Source: Streptomyces pseudovenezuelae (GTDB taxonomy: Bacteria; Actinomycetota; Actinomycetes; Streptomycetales; Streptomycetaceae). Taken from it: 64,000 nt of DNA. Under the pieces are notes generated by a model. The model searched no databases. It worked only from the letters and a program-made list of their open reading frames with translations, and was not told where the DNA came from. The first letter of the stretch is position 1. The number at the start of each line of letters is the position of its first letter. Positions 51,135 to 64,000 of this stretch are shown here, in pieces. The stretch lies in NCBI RefSeq assembly GCF_029892565.1, contig NZ_JARXVH010000002.1, forward strand, positions 660,501 through 724,500, written 5' to 3'. Made by a program: the position numbers and the translations under genes.

Positions 51135-52418
51135 TCAGCGCACGAACTCGATCTCGGGGTATCGCGGGGACGCCCCGGACAACAGGTGATCGTCCCGGTC
51201 GCGCAGGTGGAGGTCGAAGAAGGCCCTCAGGTAGGCGCGTTCGGCGGCGACAGCCCGGTCGGCGTTGATCGTTCCGATGGCGGTGGTCAAGGCGGCGACC
51301 ACTTCCGGCGGCAACGGGAGCGCCTTTTCCAGCCGTTGGGCCAGCGGGGACAGGTCCGTGTAGGTCTGGTGTCCGGAGCGGCGTAGTCGCAGGCCGAGAC
51401 GCCAGCCACGCAGGTGCGACCAGAACTCCGCCCAGGACGGGTCGTTGTGGCGTCCGTGGGTGGCATTGCTCATCAGCAGGAAGGGACGGTCCAGACCGGT
51501 GGCCGCGACGGTCCCGTTGATGCTGCCGTCCAGGTCGACACCGGCGAGGATGCGCCGATCCTGCGCCATCGTCTCCGCGGCCGTGTCACCGCCGAGCGAG
51601 TGCCCGAACATGCCGACCCTGGACAGATCGAGGGAGCCTCGTAGGCTGTGGGGCAACCGGCGGTGCTCGCTGTCGGGGTTTCGCCCGGCGTTCAACAGCG
51701 CCAGTTCGTTCAAGACGAACCTGGTGTCGTCCTGCCGGACGCGCAACGCCGTCCCGATGTCGTCATCGGTCGGCTCGGCCGGTTGGCGGCTCAACTCCAG
51801 TCGGCCGCCGGGGAACTCCACGATCGTGGCTTCGTAGGTGTGGTCGATGGTGACGACCACATATCCGTGACTGGCCAGATCCTCGACCAGCGCGGTACAC
51901 GTCTCGCGCAGCGCGCCGTACCCCGGAGAGAAGAGCACCACAGGATGGCCGTGCGGGCGTGCCTCCATGGGGGCACCCTGCCGGGCATGAGTCACAGGGA
52001 AGTCGACGTCGTCCAGCGGCGTCCGAAGTTCTCGGCCGACCTGTTGCCTGTACAGTTCCGTCGCCATCGGCGGGAGCCAGGGTGCGTGCCGGTAGCCGCG
52101 GGTGTGCGACGTCGGGTACCACATGCTGATCATCAGTTCGCGTGGCACAGACGGCGAAGTCCACGGGTCCCGACGCGCATGGTCGATGAGATGCAGCGAG
52201 ATGGTACCGAGCCGCCGGGGACCGGTCGGAACCGGCAAAGTGAGCCGCACCCGTCCCCTCCGAGCCCCCACAGCCGTCGCCCCGGTCCTGCTTGCTGAAC
52301 CGGCTCCGGGCATACGGCCGTTCGCCTGGACCACCCCCGCGTTGGTGAGCAGAAGTCCCGCCGCCCCAGCAGCAGCGAGCACCGAGCGGCGCGACATCTC
52401 CCTCACTCGATACCCCAT
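51135..52418 (-). CDS. Secreted alpha/beta-hydrolase, PAF-acetylhydrolase/lipase-like
   Basis: The 427-residue protein has a twin-arginine-like signal (MSRRSVLAAAGAAGLLL, then GVVQANG). The alpha/beta-hydrolase core shows PVVLFSPGYG (oxyanion region), nucleophile elbow GMFGHSLGGDTAA, acid VDLDGSING and a His near the C-terminus in GHQTYTDLSP. The pattern resembles PAF-acetylhydrolase isoform II-type esterases of actinomycetes. A longer upstream reading has no signal logic; starts at 52418 or 52397 are both possible. The gene is convergent with tetR (15-bp gap). The substrate is unknown. Confidence 0.82.
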   Translation of the reverse strand: MGYRVREMSRRSVLAAAGAAGLLLTNAGVVQANGRMPGAGSASRTGATAVGARRGRVRLTLPVPTGPRRLGTISLHLIDHARRDPWTSPSVPRELMISMWYPTSHTRGYRHAPWLPPMATELYRQQVGRELRTPLDDVDFPVTHARQGAPMEARPHGHPVVLFSPGYGALRETCTALVEDLASHGYVVVTIDHTYEATIVEFPGGRLELSRQPAEPTDDDIGTALRVRQDDTRFVLNELALLNAGRNPDSEHRRLPHSLRGSLDLSRVGMFGHSLGGDTAAETMAQDRRILAGVDLDGSINGTVAATGLDRPFLLMSNATHGRHNDPSWAEFWSHLRGWRLGLRLRRSGHQTYTDLSPLAQRLEKALPLPPEVVAALTTAIGTINADRAVAAERAYLRAFFDLHLRDRDDHLLSGASPRYPEIEFVR

Positions 52419-52676
52419 CTGCACTCGACGGCTGGATGATCGTCCACCGAGGCTGGCATCCCGACAGCACCAGCGACAGGCCGCGAGCACGATCTCGGGG
52501 TAAGCCCAGGGACGTCCCCGACACGGACTCAGGGGTGAACGACCGCGCCGCCACCTTCCAGTCGCGGGCCGGGATCAGCATGAGGAACATCGATATCCGG
52601 TAGGGAAGTTGTAGCGTGAGCCACGGCAATGAGCGACTGCTGCGACGCCGGTGTCAGCGCGTCGACGGGGGTACGA
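52419..52676. other. Intergenic region, no gene seen
   Basis: About 258 bp between the hydrolase start and the kinase fragment. It should contain the hydrolase promoter and what remains of the kinase upstream region; no recognisable coding sequence was found. Confidence 0.35.
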
Positions 52677-52873
<197 letters not shown>

Positions 52874-53003
52874 TGGAACGTGCAGGTCCCGTAGAGGTTG
52901 TCGTCTCCGGTCTGTGGCGTCAGTTGTCCCAGTTGCCGTTGCTGAACGCGACTGTCGTAGATGTAGGTGCGAGGTTCCGCCCAGAGACTCTGAGGGGGTT
53001 GCT

Positions 53004-53420
53004 GTGGCCGAGGTCAATCAGATGGATCTTGTCGTGCTGGCTGACGATGAGGGGAACAGCGTCATAGTCAAGGTCCTTGGCCAGCACCCGGACGTGCCGG
53101 ACGGTCTGGCAGCTGCGATTGTCATCGACACACCCTTCGTCAGCGGGAGTGTCGACTTGTCCCTGTGGCGGTCGCGACTGGAGGAGTGGGGTCATGCGCT
53201 GGACCGTCTCGAAGTCGGCGAGGACATCGCATGGTTGAAAGTACAGAGAGGGCCCTCTCTGACCATCCAGCTCTCAGGGAAGCGGGACTGTCCGGACGTG
53301 ATCGTGGAGGACGACATGATCTCCATGGTCACGGTGCGGGTGCCCATCGCTTTGCCGGATGGCTGGATCGCAAGTCAGCGAGAACGCCTTCGAGATCTGG
53401 TAGGTGCGTGGGAGCAGTAG
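53004..53420 (+). CDS. DUF5959-family protein
   Basis: The 138-residue protein matches DUF5959, a family of unknown function common in Streptomyces: MDLVVLADDEGNSVIVKVLG near residues 7-26, then LSLWRSRLEEWGHALDRLEVGEDIAWL in the middle (ends quoted), and a VRVPIALPDGWI segment near the end. GTG at 53004 is chosen because GAGGGGG precedes it; a longer frame begins upstream but lacks a ribosome site. It lies 76 bp before the PHP gene on the same strand. Confidence 0.82.
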   Translation: MAEVNQMDLVVLADDEGNSVIVKVLGQHPDVPDGLAAAIVIDTPFVSGSVDLSLWRSRLEEWGHALDRLEVGEDIAWLKVQRGPSLTIQLSGKRDCPDVIVEDDMISMVTVRVPIALPDGWIASQRERLRDLVGAWEQ

Positions 53421-53495
53421 GCGTGGCGGCGCGAGCCGCCCCAGGATGTCGGCGCGGATCTTCCAGCGGACGTACAGGCGGCGGAGAGGAGAGCG

Positions 53496-54485
53496 ATGCC
53501 GGACTCGGGATTCCCGCCGGCAGAAGCGCGTGGTCGAGGTGCCAGCTGGTATCGCGGCGACTGCCACATCCACTCCGTGTACTCGGACGGTGAGCTCACT
53601 CCTGCGCAGTTGGCAGCCGACGCTCGGACAGTGGGTCTCGACTTCATCGCCACCACGGAGCACAACTCTGCGGATGGGCACAGTGCCTGGGGGCGCCATG
53701 CGGCAGGTGACTTCTTGATCCTCCTGGGTGAGGAGGTGACCACCAAGACCGGGCACTGGCTCGCTCTCGGCATCGACCCGGGTCAGGTGATCGACTGGGA
53801 CTATCGAGTGGGGGACGAGCTCATAGGCCGATACCTGGACCAGGTCCGCGCATCCGGTGGACTGTGCGTGGTCGCGCACCCGCACGCGCCCTATCCCTCA
53901 GGCAGCTTCATGTACTCCTACCAGGGCCTCGATGTGGTCGAGGTATGGAACGGGCTGTGGGCGTCGGACCGGCCGTGGAACGCCGACAACGAGGCCGCCC
54001 TCGCCGAGTGGGGCCGAAGCCTGGCGGAGGGGGTGCACGCGGGGCACTGGCGGCCGGCCATGGGCAACAGCGACACCCACCTTGAGGGTCAGATAGGCAG
54101 CCCGCACACGGTGGTGTTCGCCGAAGGGCTGAGCAAGCCGGCAATCCTTGCCGCAATTCGAGCGGGCCGCAGTTGGATCGCCGAGTCGACTGCCGTCGAT
54201 CTGTCATTCACGGCCATAGCCGCTGGGCACAACGCGGGGATTGGCGAACAACTGGCAACCCACGGGGAACCCGTGATGGTGCGCGCGCACATACGTGGTG
54301 TCCCATCGGCGACCGTCAGTTTCCACACCGACCGGGGCAGAGTCCACCGCGAATCGCTGCCAGACACTGGCGTGGGCACCAGTGAGTGGCATACGACCCC
54401 GGAAGACTCGGCCTTCGTTCGGATCGAGGTACGCCATCCGCATGGCCGTATGGCGGCTCTCACCAACCCGATACTTCTGACGTGA
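53496..54485 (+). CDS. PHP-domain metallohydrolase (CehA/McbA-like)
   Basis: The 329-residue protein has the PHP metal motifs: GDCHIHSVYSDGE (22-34, two metal-binding His), FIATTEHNSADG, LGEEVTT, VVAHPHAPYP and GNSDTHL. These give a di- or trinuclear metal site for phosphoester or related hydrolysis. CehA/McbA-type members cleave carbamates or phosphates; the natural substrate here is unknown. The C-terminal 90 residues are a beta-domain. There is no signal peptide. The gene follows DUF5959 and is convergent with the GH2 gene. Confidence 0.88.
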   Translation: MPDSGFPPAEARGRGASWYRGDCHIHSVYSDGELTPAQLAADARTVGLDFIATTEHNSADGHSAWGRHAAGDFLILLGEEVTTKTGHWLALGIDPGQVIDWDYRVGDELIGRYLDQVRASGGLCVVAHPHAPYPSGSFMYSYQGLDVVEVWNGLWASDRPWNADNEAALAEWGRSLAEGVHAGHWRPAMGNSDTHLEGQIGSPHTVVFAEGLSKPAILAAIRAGRSWIAESTAVDLSFTAIAAGHNAGIGEQLATHGEPVMVRAHIRGVPSATVSFHTDRGRVHRESLPDTGVGTSEWHTTPEDSAFVRIEVRHPHGRMAALTNPILLT

Positions 54486-54531
54486 TCTCCAGATTGCCTC
54501 AGGACGGTTTACGGCGGAACCGTAGGCACCC

Positions 54532-54591
54532 GGGGTGGCGGTGGCGCCGGTCGGGAGCACTCAGAAACGACTGCTAAAGGCCCGCCACCCC
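54532..54591. terminator. Inverted repeat between convergent PHP and GH2 genes
   Basis: GGGGTGGCGG (54532-54541) and CCGCCACCCC (54582-54591) are perfect 10-bp inverted repeats with a 40-bp loop in the 129-bp intergenic gap. A terminator role is plausible but the loop is long. Confidence 0.4.
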
Positions 54592-54614
54592 GCCGCCAAC
54601 CACACCCGAGATCC

Positions 54615-60402
<5,788 letters not shown>

Positions 60403-60449
60403 GGCGTGACGGACCTTCCGTACTGGTGGGGGGAGTTGGGACGGGTGGG

Positions 60450-61307
60450 TCACCTGAGCGAGCCGGCGGCGAGACCGGTGCGCCAGAACCTCTGAAGAAG
60501 GATGAACACGATGATGACGGGCACGATCGACACCAACGAACCGGTGATCACGGACTCCTGGAGGAGCGGGGCGCGTGCGGTCTGCCCGTTCCACTCGTAC
60601 AGACCGAGCGTGATCGGGAAGAGGGACTCCTTCTGGAGCATCACCATCGGCAGGAAGAAGTTGTTCCAGATGGCCACGAACTGGAACAGGAAGATCGTCA
60701 CCAGCGCCGGTGTCATCATCTTGAAGGCCACCGAGAAGAACGTGCGGAACTCGCCCGCGCCGTCCAGCCGCGCCGACTCGATCAACTCCTGCGGCACGGC
60801 GGCGTTCGCGAAGATACGCGCGAGATAGACACCGAAGGGGCTGACGATGCTCGGCAGGAACACCGCGAGGTAGGTGTTGACGATGCCGGTCGCCGAGAAC
60901 AGCAGGAACAGCGGCAGGGCCAGCGCGGTGGTGGGCACCAGGACGCCGCCGAGGATGACGGAGAACAGGAACTCCCGGCCGCGGAACTGGAACTTGGCCA
61001 GCGCGTACCCGCACAGTGCCGAGATCAGCGTGCCCACGGCGGCGCCCAGCACCGCGTAGATGACGGTGTTGAAGACCCACCGGCCGAAGACGCCGTCGCT
61101 GCGGGTGAACAGGACGCGCAGGTTGTCGAACAGGTTGAAGTGCGAGAACGCCAGGCCGTTGGTGGAGGCGAGTTCGCCCTGCGGCTTGGTCGCCGCGACG
61201 ATGAGGAAGTAGATCGGCAGCAGGAAGTAGATGGCCAGCAGGAACATCAGGGCCATGACGGCCGTACGGCTGACACGGCTCTCGCGGATCGTCGATGGAT
61301 TGCTCAC
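60450..61307 (-). CDS. Sugar ABC transporter permease, MalG-like
   Basis: The 285-residue protein has six transmembrane helices and the EAA loop ELIESARLDGAGEFRTFFSVAFK near 180-205. Blocks such as SDGVFGRWVFNTVIYA, GYALAKFQFRG and VPTTALALPLFLLFSATG closely match the MalG-like protein at 38354-39292. GTG at 61307 overlaps the stop of the MalF-like gene by 4 bp. It works with the next gene product and the binding lipoprotein. No ATPase is encoded nearby. Confidence 0.92.
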   Translation of the reverse strand: MSNPSTIRESRVSRTAVMALMFLLAIYFLLPIYFLIVAATKPQGELASTNGLAFSHFNLFDNLRVLFTRSDGVFGRWVFNTVIYAVLGAAVGTLISALCGYALAKFQFRGREFLFSVILGGVLVPTTALALPLFLLFSATGIVNTYLAVFLPSIVSPFGVYLARIFANAAVPQELIESARLDGAGEFRTFFSVAFKMMTPALVTIFLFQFVAIWNNFFLPMVMLQKESLFPITLGLYEWNGQTARAPLLQESVITGSLVSIVPVIIVFILLQRFWRTGLAAGSLR

Positions 61308-62254
61308 AGCCCCGCCTTCTTCGAGGTCAGTCGCATGAACCCGAAGCTCAAGACGAAGGTGATGACGGCGATGACCACCGAAATGGCCGCGGCCTGCTGG
61401 TAGTTGTTCCCGGACGCCACCGCGTACGCGAGCATGTTCGGGGTGAACGTGCTGGAGATGTTCGAGGAGATCTGGCGCAGCACGGCCGGCTCGGCGTACA
61501 GCTGGAGCGTGCCGATGATGGAGAACACGGTGGTCAGGACGATCGACGGGGCGATGATCGGTACCTTGATCCGCCATGCGATCGCCCAGTTGCTGGCACC
61601 GTCGAGCTTCGCGGCCTCGTAGAGCTCCTGCGGGATCGACTGCAGTGCCGAGAACATGATCAGCATGTTGTAGCCGGTCCACAGCCACGTGGAGATGTTC
61701 GCCGTCGACCACAGAATGGCACCCGGGCCGAGGAAGTCGGGCTTCAGACCGATGTCGCCGAGCAGGTCGACGATGGGGCTGAGCTGCGGCGAGTACAGAT
61801 ACGACCACATGATCGCGGCGATCACACCGGGCACCGCGTACGGCATGAACGCGGTGATCCGGAAGAACGCCTTGAGCTTCAGCAGGGGAGTGTCCAGCAG
61901 CAGGGCCATCGTCAGCGCCACGAACAGCATGACGGGCACCTGCACGATGCCGAACAGCGCGATACGGCCGATGCTCGACCAGAACTCGGTGTTCTGGAAC
62001 ACCTGCCCGTACTGCTCGAAACCGCCGAAGGTCGTGTACGAGGTCCCGTACTGGCCACCGCTGCGGCGCACGACGCGGAAGCTCTGCCACAGCGCGTAGC
62101 CGACGGGGACCAGGTAGAAGAGCAGGAACGGGAGGAAGAAGGGGGTCACGAACGCGATGACGGTACCGGCGCGGGGGCCGCCGCCGTTGAGACGACGGCG
62201 GCGGTCCCCGGGGGGCGTCACCGCGCGAGTGGCGCGGGTTGCGGTGTCGGTCAT
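61304..62254 (-). CDS. Sugar ABC transporter permease, MalF-like
   Basis: The 316-residue protein has a basic N-terminus (1-32) and six transmembrane helices; the EAA loop reads ELYEAAKLDGASNWAIAWRIKVP near 210-235. Family-like segments include FFLPFLLFYLVPVGYALWQSF and WLWTGYNMLIMFSALQ. It starts 7 bp after the binding-protein stop and overlaps the MalG gene by 4 bp. It is a paralogue of the MalF-like protein at 37431-38357. Confidence 0.92.
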   Translation of the reverse strand: MTDTATRATRAVTPPGDRRRRLNGGGPRAGTVIAFVTPFFLPFLLFYLVPVGYALWQSFRVVRRSGGQYGTSYTTFGGFEQYGQVFQNTEFWSSIGRIALFGIVQVPVMLFVALTMALLLDTPLLKLKAFFRITAFMPYAVPGVIAAIMWSYLYSPQLSPIVDLLGDIGLKPDFLGPGAILWSTANISTWLWTGYNMLIMFSALQSIPQELYEAAKLDGASNWAIAWRIKVPIIAPSIVLTTVFSIIGTLQLYAEPAVLRQISSNISSTFTPNMLAYAVASGNNYQQAAAISVVIAVITFVLSFGFMRLTSKKAGL

Positions 62255-62261
62255 GCTGAGG

Positions 62262-63599
62262 TCACTTGCCCGCCGTAGCCGGGATCGCCTGGTCCTTCAT
62301 CGACTTCAGCGCGGTGGCCTGGGCCTTCGCGAGCGCGTCGGTCAGAGTGCCGTCACCGGCCGCCGCCTTGGCCATCGCGTCCTGCAGCGCCAGGTTCACC
62401 GTCTTCTGCGTGGGACCCCAGGCGAAGCTCGTGTCGATCTTGTTGGACGAGTCGGCGAAGACGTCGAAGATCTTCTCGTTGTTGTAGTACGGCACACCCT
62501 GGGACAGCGCGGGAAGCTTCAGGCCGGCGTTGGCCGCCGGGTAGAGACCGCCCAGCTTGTTCTCCAGGGCCAGGGCCTCCGGGTCGCTGTTGAGCCAGGT
62601 GTTGAACTTGACCGACTCGTACAGGTGCTTGCTGCCCTTCATGAACGCGACGGTCGAACCGCCCCAGTCACCGGACGCGCCATCGGTGCCCCACGTCGGC
62701 ATCGGCACGATCGACCACTTGCCGGCCTGCTTGGGCAGGTTGTCGCGGAACATGCTGTAGCCCCAGGCGGCGCCGACGTAACTGGCGATCTGGTCCTTCT
62801 GGTACGCCGCGTACATCTGCGTCGACCCGTTGGCGAGGTCGGTGCGCACGAGCTTGTCGGAGATCAGCTTCTGCCAGTACTCCGCGACCTGCTTGCTCTG
62901 GTCCGACTCGACGTTGACCTGCCACTTGTTGTCGGCGTAGCTGTACATCTCGGCCTTGTTCTGCCAGAGCAGACCGTTGAACCACTCGGCGTTGTTCGGG
63001 TCGAAGAACGTCATCGTCAGGCTGGAGTCCGCCTTGTGCAGCTTCGCCGCGGCGGCCTCGTACTCGTCCCAGGTCTTGGGGACCGCGACGTCGTACTTCT
63101 TGAAGATGTCGCTGCGCACGAACAGGGCCATCGGTCCGGTGTCCTGCGGCATGGCGAACACACCGGTGCCGCCGAAGCTGGCCTGCGACCAGGTCCACGG
63201 CACGAACTTCGACTTGGCCGCGGTGGCCTCCTTGCAGGCCGAGGCGTCCACGAAGGCGTTCTGCGTGCGCAGGTTGGGCAACTCGTCGTAGCCGACCTGC
63301 GAGAGGTCAGGGGCCTTGCCGGCCTTGAGGGCGTTGCCGAGGGTGCCGTACTGGTCGTTGGAGATGTTCTTCGTCTCGACCTGGATGTTCGGGTTCTTCT
63401 TGTTCCACAGGTCGACGACCTTGTCCATGCCCGGAACGGTGTTCCAGTACTGGAGGGTGACCTTGCCCTTCGCGGGCTCACAGGGGGCCGCGGACGTCTT
63501 GTCGGACGAGTCGTCGGACGACGAGCAGCCGGCGAGAAGGGCGATGCTTGCGGCCGCGGCGACTACGGCGAGGCGGGTGCGCGTGATTGTGGTGCTCAT
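62262..63599 (-). CDS. ABC transporter sugar-binding lipoprotein (CUT1 family)
   Basis: The 445-residue protein has a lipoprotein signal ending at C25 (IALLAGCSSSDD), so it is anchored to the outer face of the membrane. The mature part is a family 1 binding fold: VTLQYWNTVPGMDKVVDLWNKK, GKAPDLSQVGYDELP, VFAMPQDTGPMALFVRSDIFKK, TWDEYEAAAAKLH and GGSTVAFMKGSKH. These blocks match the binding protein at 36040-37428, showing recent common origin. It is the first gene of the operon reading through two permeases to GH38 and GH2. Four 12-bp repeats lie 102-149 bp upstream. Confidence 0.92.
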   Translation of the reverse strand: MSTTITRTRLAVVAAAASIALLAGCSSSDDSSDKTSAAPCEPAKGKVTLQYWNTVPGMDKVVDLWNKKNPNIQVETKNISNDQYGTLGNALKAGKAPDLSQVGYDELPNLRTQNAFVDASACKEATAAKSKFVPWTWSQASFGGTGVFAMPQDTGPMALFVRSDIFKKYDVAVPKTWDEYEAAAAKLHKADSSLTMTFFDPNNAEWFNGLLWQNKAEMYSYADNKWQVNVESDQSKQVAEYWQKLISDKLVRTDLANGSTQMYAAYQKDQIASYVGAAWGYSMFRDNLPKQAGKWSIVPMPTWGTDGASGDWGGSTVAFMKGSKHLYESVKFNTWLNSDPEALALENKLGGLYPAANAGLKLPALSQGVPYYNNEKIFDVFADSSNKIDTSFAWGPTQKTVNLALQDAMAKAAAGDGTLTDALAKAQATALKSMKDQAIPATAGK

Positions 63600-63673
63600 A
63601 TCTTCCGTTCCAGAGAACGACTAGCGACGGTGCTAGGCGGGTCGACGTTGACACCTCAGGCGGATGCCTTCTG

Positions 63674-63693
63674 GTTGGAATCCTGTTGGAATC
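63674..63693. repeat. Direct repeat of GTTGGAATC
   Basis: GTTGGAATC at 63674-63682 and again at 63685-63693, 11 bp apart, just beside the 12-bp operator repeats. Helical spacing close to one turn suggests a protein-binding site, but this is a short motif. Confidence 0.4.
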
Positions 63694-63700
63694 AGGGACC

Positions 63701-63748
63701 GTGAGCGGTAACGTGAGCGCTCACGGGAGCGGTAACGGGAGCGGTAAC
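63701..63748. promoter_or_regulatory. Four tandem 12-bp LacI-type operator repeats
   Basis: The units read GTGAGCGGTAAC, GTGAGCGCTCAC, GGGAGCGGTAAC and GGGAGCGGTAAC at exact 12-bp steps. The second is a perfect palindrome with a central CG, the classic LacI-family core. They lie between the binding-protein gene and the lacI-type gene and are probably the site for the latter's product. Confidence 0.7.
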
Positions 63749-63916
63749 GATGCAGTTGTTCTGAAGTGATTGGGAGTGTGCGCTTCGGTGCCACCGAGTG
63801 TCAAGACTCTCGAGTGACATGGGCGTCCGTACACACGGTCGCACCACAACTTCGGCCCGGGGCATACTCGGTGCCCTTGCCGAGGCGCGCGCATCGGCAA
63901 TAAGTGGAGGTGAGTG

Positions 63917-64000
63917 ATGGCGTCGTCGGGGAGCGGACCCCGCAGGGTCACGATCGACGATGTGGCCCGGAGCGCCGGAGTCTCCCGGCAGACCGTGTCA
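63917..64000 (+). CDS. LacI-family transcriptional regulator, N-terminal part (cut by window end)
   Basis: The first 28 codons encode a typical LacI helix-turn-helix start: RVTIDDVARSAGVSRQTVS. GGAGG six bases upstream supports the ATG at 63917. The rest lies outside the window. Its position, divergent from the ABC-GH38-GH2 operon with operator-like repeats between, makes it the likely repressor of that operon. Confidence 0.88.
   Translation, partial: MASSGSGPRRVTIDDVARSAGVSRQTVS

Larger units (their letters stand above)
63600..63916. promoter_or_regulatory. Divergent regulatory region of the second glycan locus
   Basis: The 317-bp region between the binding-protein gene and the LacI gene holds the GTTGGAATC pair and the four 12-bp repeats. 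No gene is seen. I could not assign -35/-10 boxes with confidence. Confidence 0.5.

Noticed and set aside
52629..52676. Earlier ATG for the kinase fragment
   Set aside because: The extra residues do not resemble kinase starts; the conserved part begins at the ATG at 52677.
63701..63748. Regular 12-bp repeats considered as a CRISPR array
   Set aside because: There are no spacers, units are far too short and contiguous, and no cas genes are nearby; operator sites explain them.

Overview
The DNA is high-GC with codon-position GC bias, almost no TTA codons, GTG/TTG starts, SARP, SigB-type sigma and DUF5959 genes, and a typical Streptomyces intergenic repeat. The host is therefore most likely a Streptomyces or close relative. 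All product calls were made by reading translations and motifs by eye; no database search was run.

Region 1 (1-19,040, all + strand, gaps of at most about 55 bp, several ATGA overlaps) is the baseplate/effector half of an extracellular contractile injection system (eCIS, phage-tail-like). In order it encodes a Pro-rich protein, a Pvc16/DUF4255-type cap protein, an AAA+ ATPase, a CIS tube protein, a LysM protein, a gp27-like hub, a gp5-like spike, a PAAR-like tip, gp25, baseplate J, a gpI-like protein with an inserted beta-propeller, a DUF6519-propeller protein, a VWA protein, and a DUF4157 (eCIS core) protein. The DUF4157 protein has a Gly-rich hydrophobic middle and a nuclease-like tail, and is the best effector candidate. 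Sheath genes are not seen and probably lie upstream of base 1.

Region 2 (19,041-34,430) is a mosaic of regulators and transporters. It holds a large SARP regulator with two in-frame TTA codons, an IclR regulator facing a DUF485/sodium-solute-symporter pair (the symporter also has a TTA), and a MmyB-type HTH divergent from an SDR. A siderophore ABC ATPase follows with a beheaded FecCD permease. Two MarR-MFS divergent pairs flank a secreted ThuA-ricin protein and a tiny esterase remnant.

Region 3 (34,431-43,330) is a glycan-use locus: LacI regulator with tandem palindromic operators, sugar ABC importer (binding lipoprotein and two permeases, no ATPase), GH42 beta-galactosidase, and a secreted sialidase-fold/ricin protein.

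Region 4 (43,457-54,485) contains an MFS pump, a GNAT, a stress-type cluster (PRC-barrel, two 56-aa hydrophobic proteins, GvpU-like protein, SigB-family sigma), a methyltransferase, a divergent FAD monooxygenase/TetR pair sharing an operator, a secreted esterase, a kinase-WD40 deletion remnant, DUF5959 and a PHP phosphoesterase.

Region 5 (54,615-64,000, mostly - strand) is a second glycan-use locus paralogous to region 3: binding lipoprotein, two permeases, GH38 alpha-mannosidase, GH2 beta-galactosidase. Its upstream region has four tandem 12-bp operator-like repeats and the first codons of another LacI regulator. Neither sugar importer has its own ATPase, so a shared MsiK-type ATPase elsewhere is expected.
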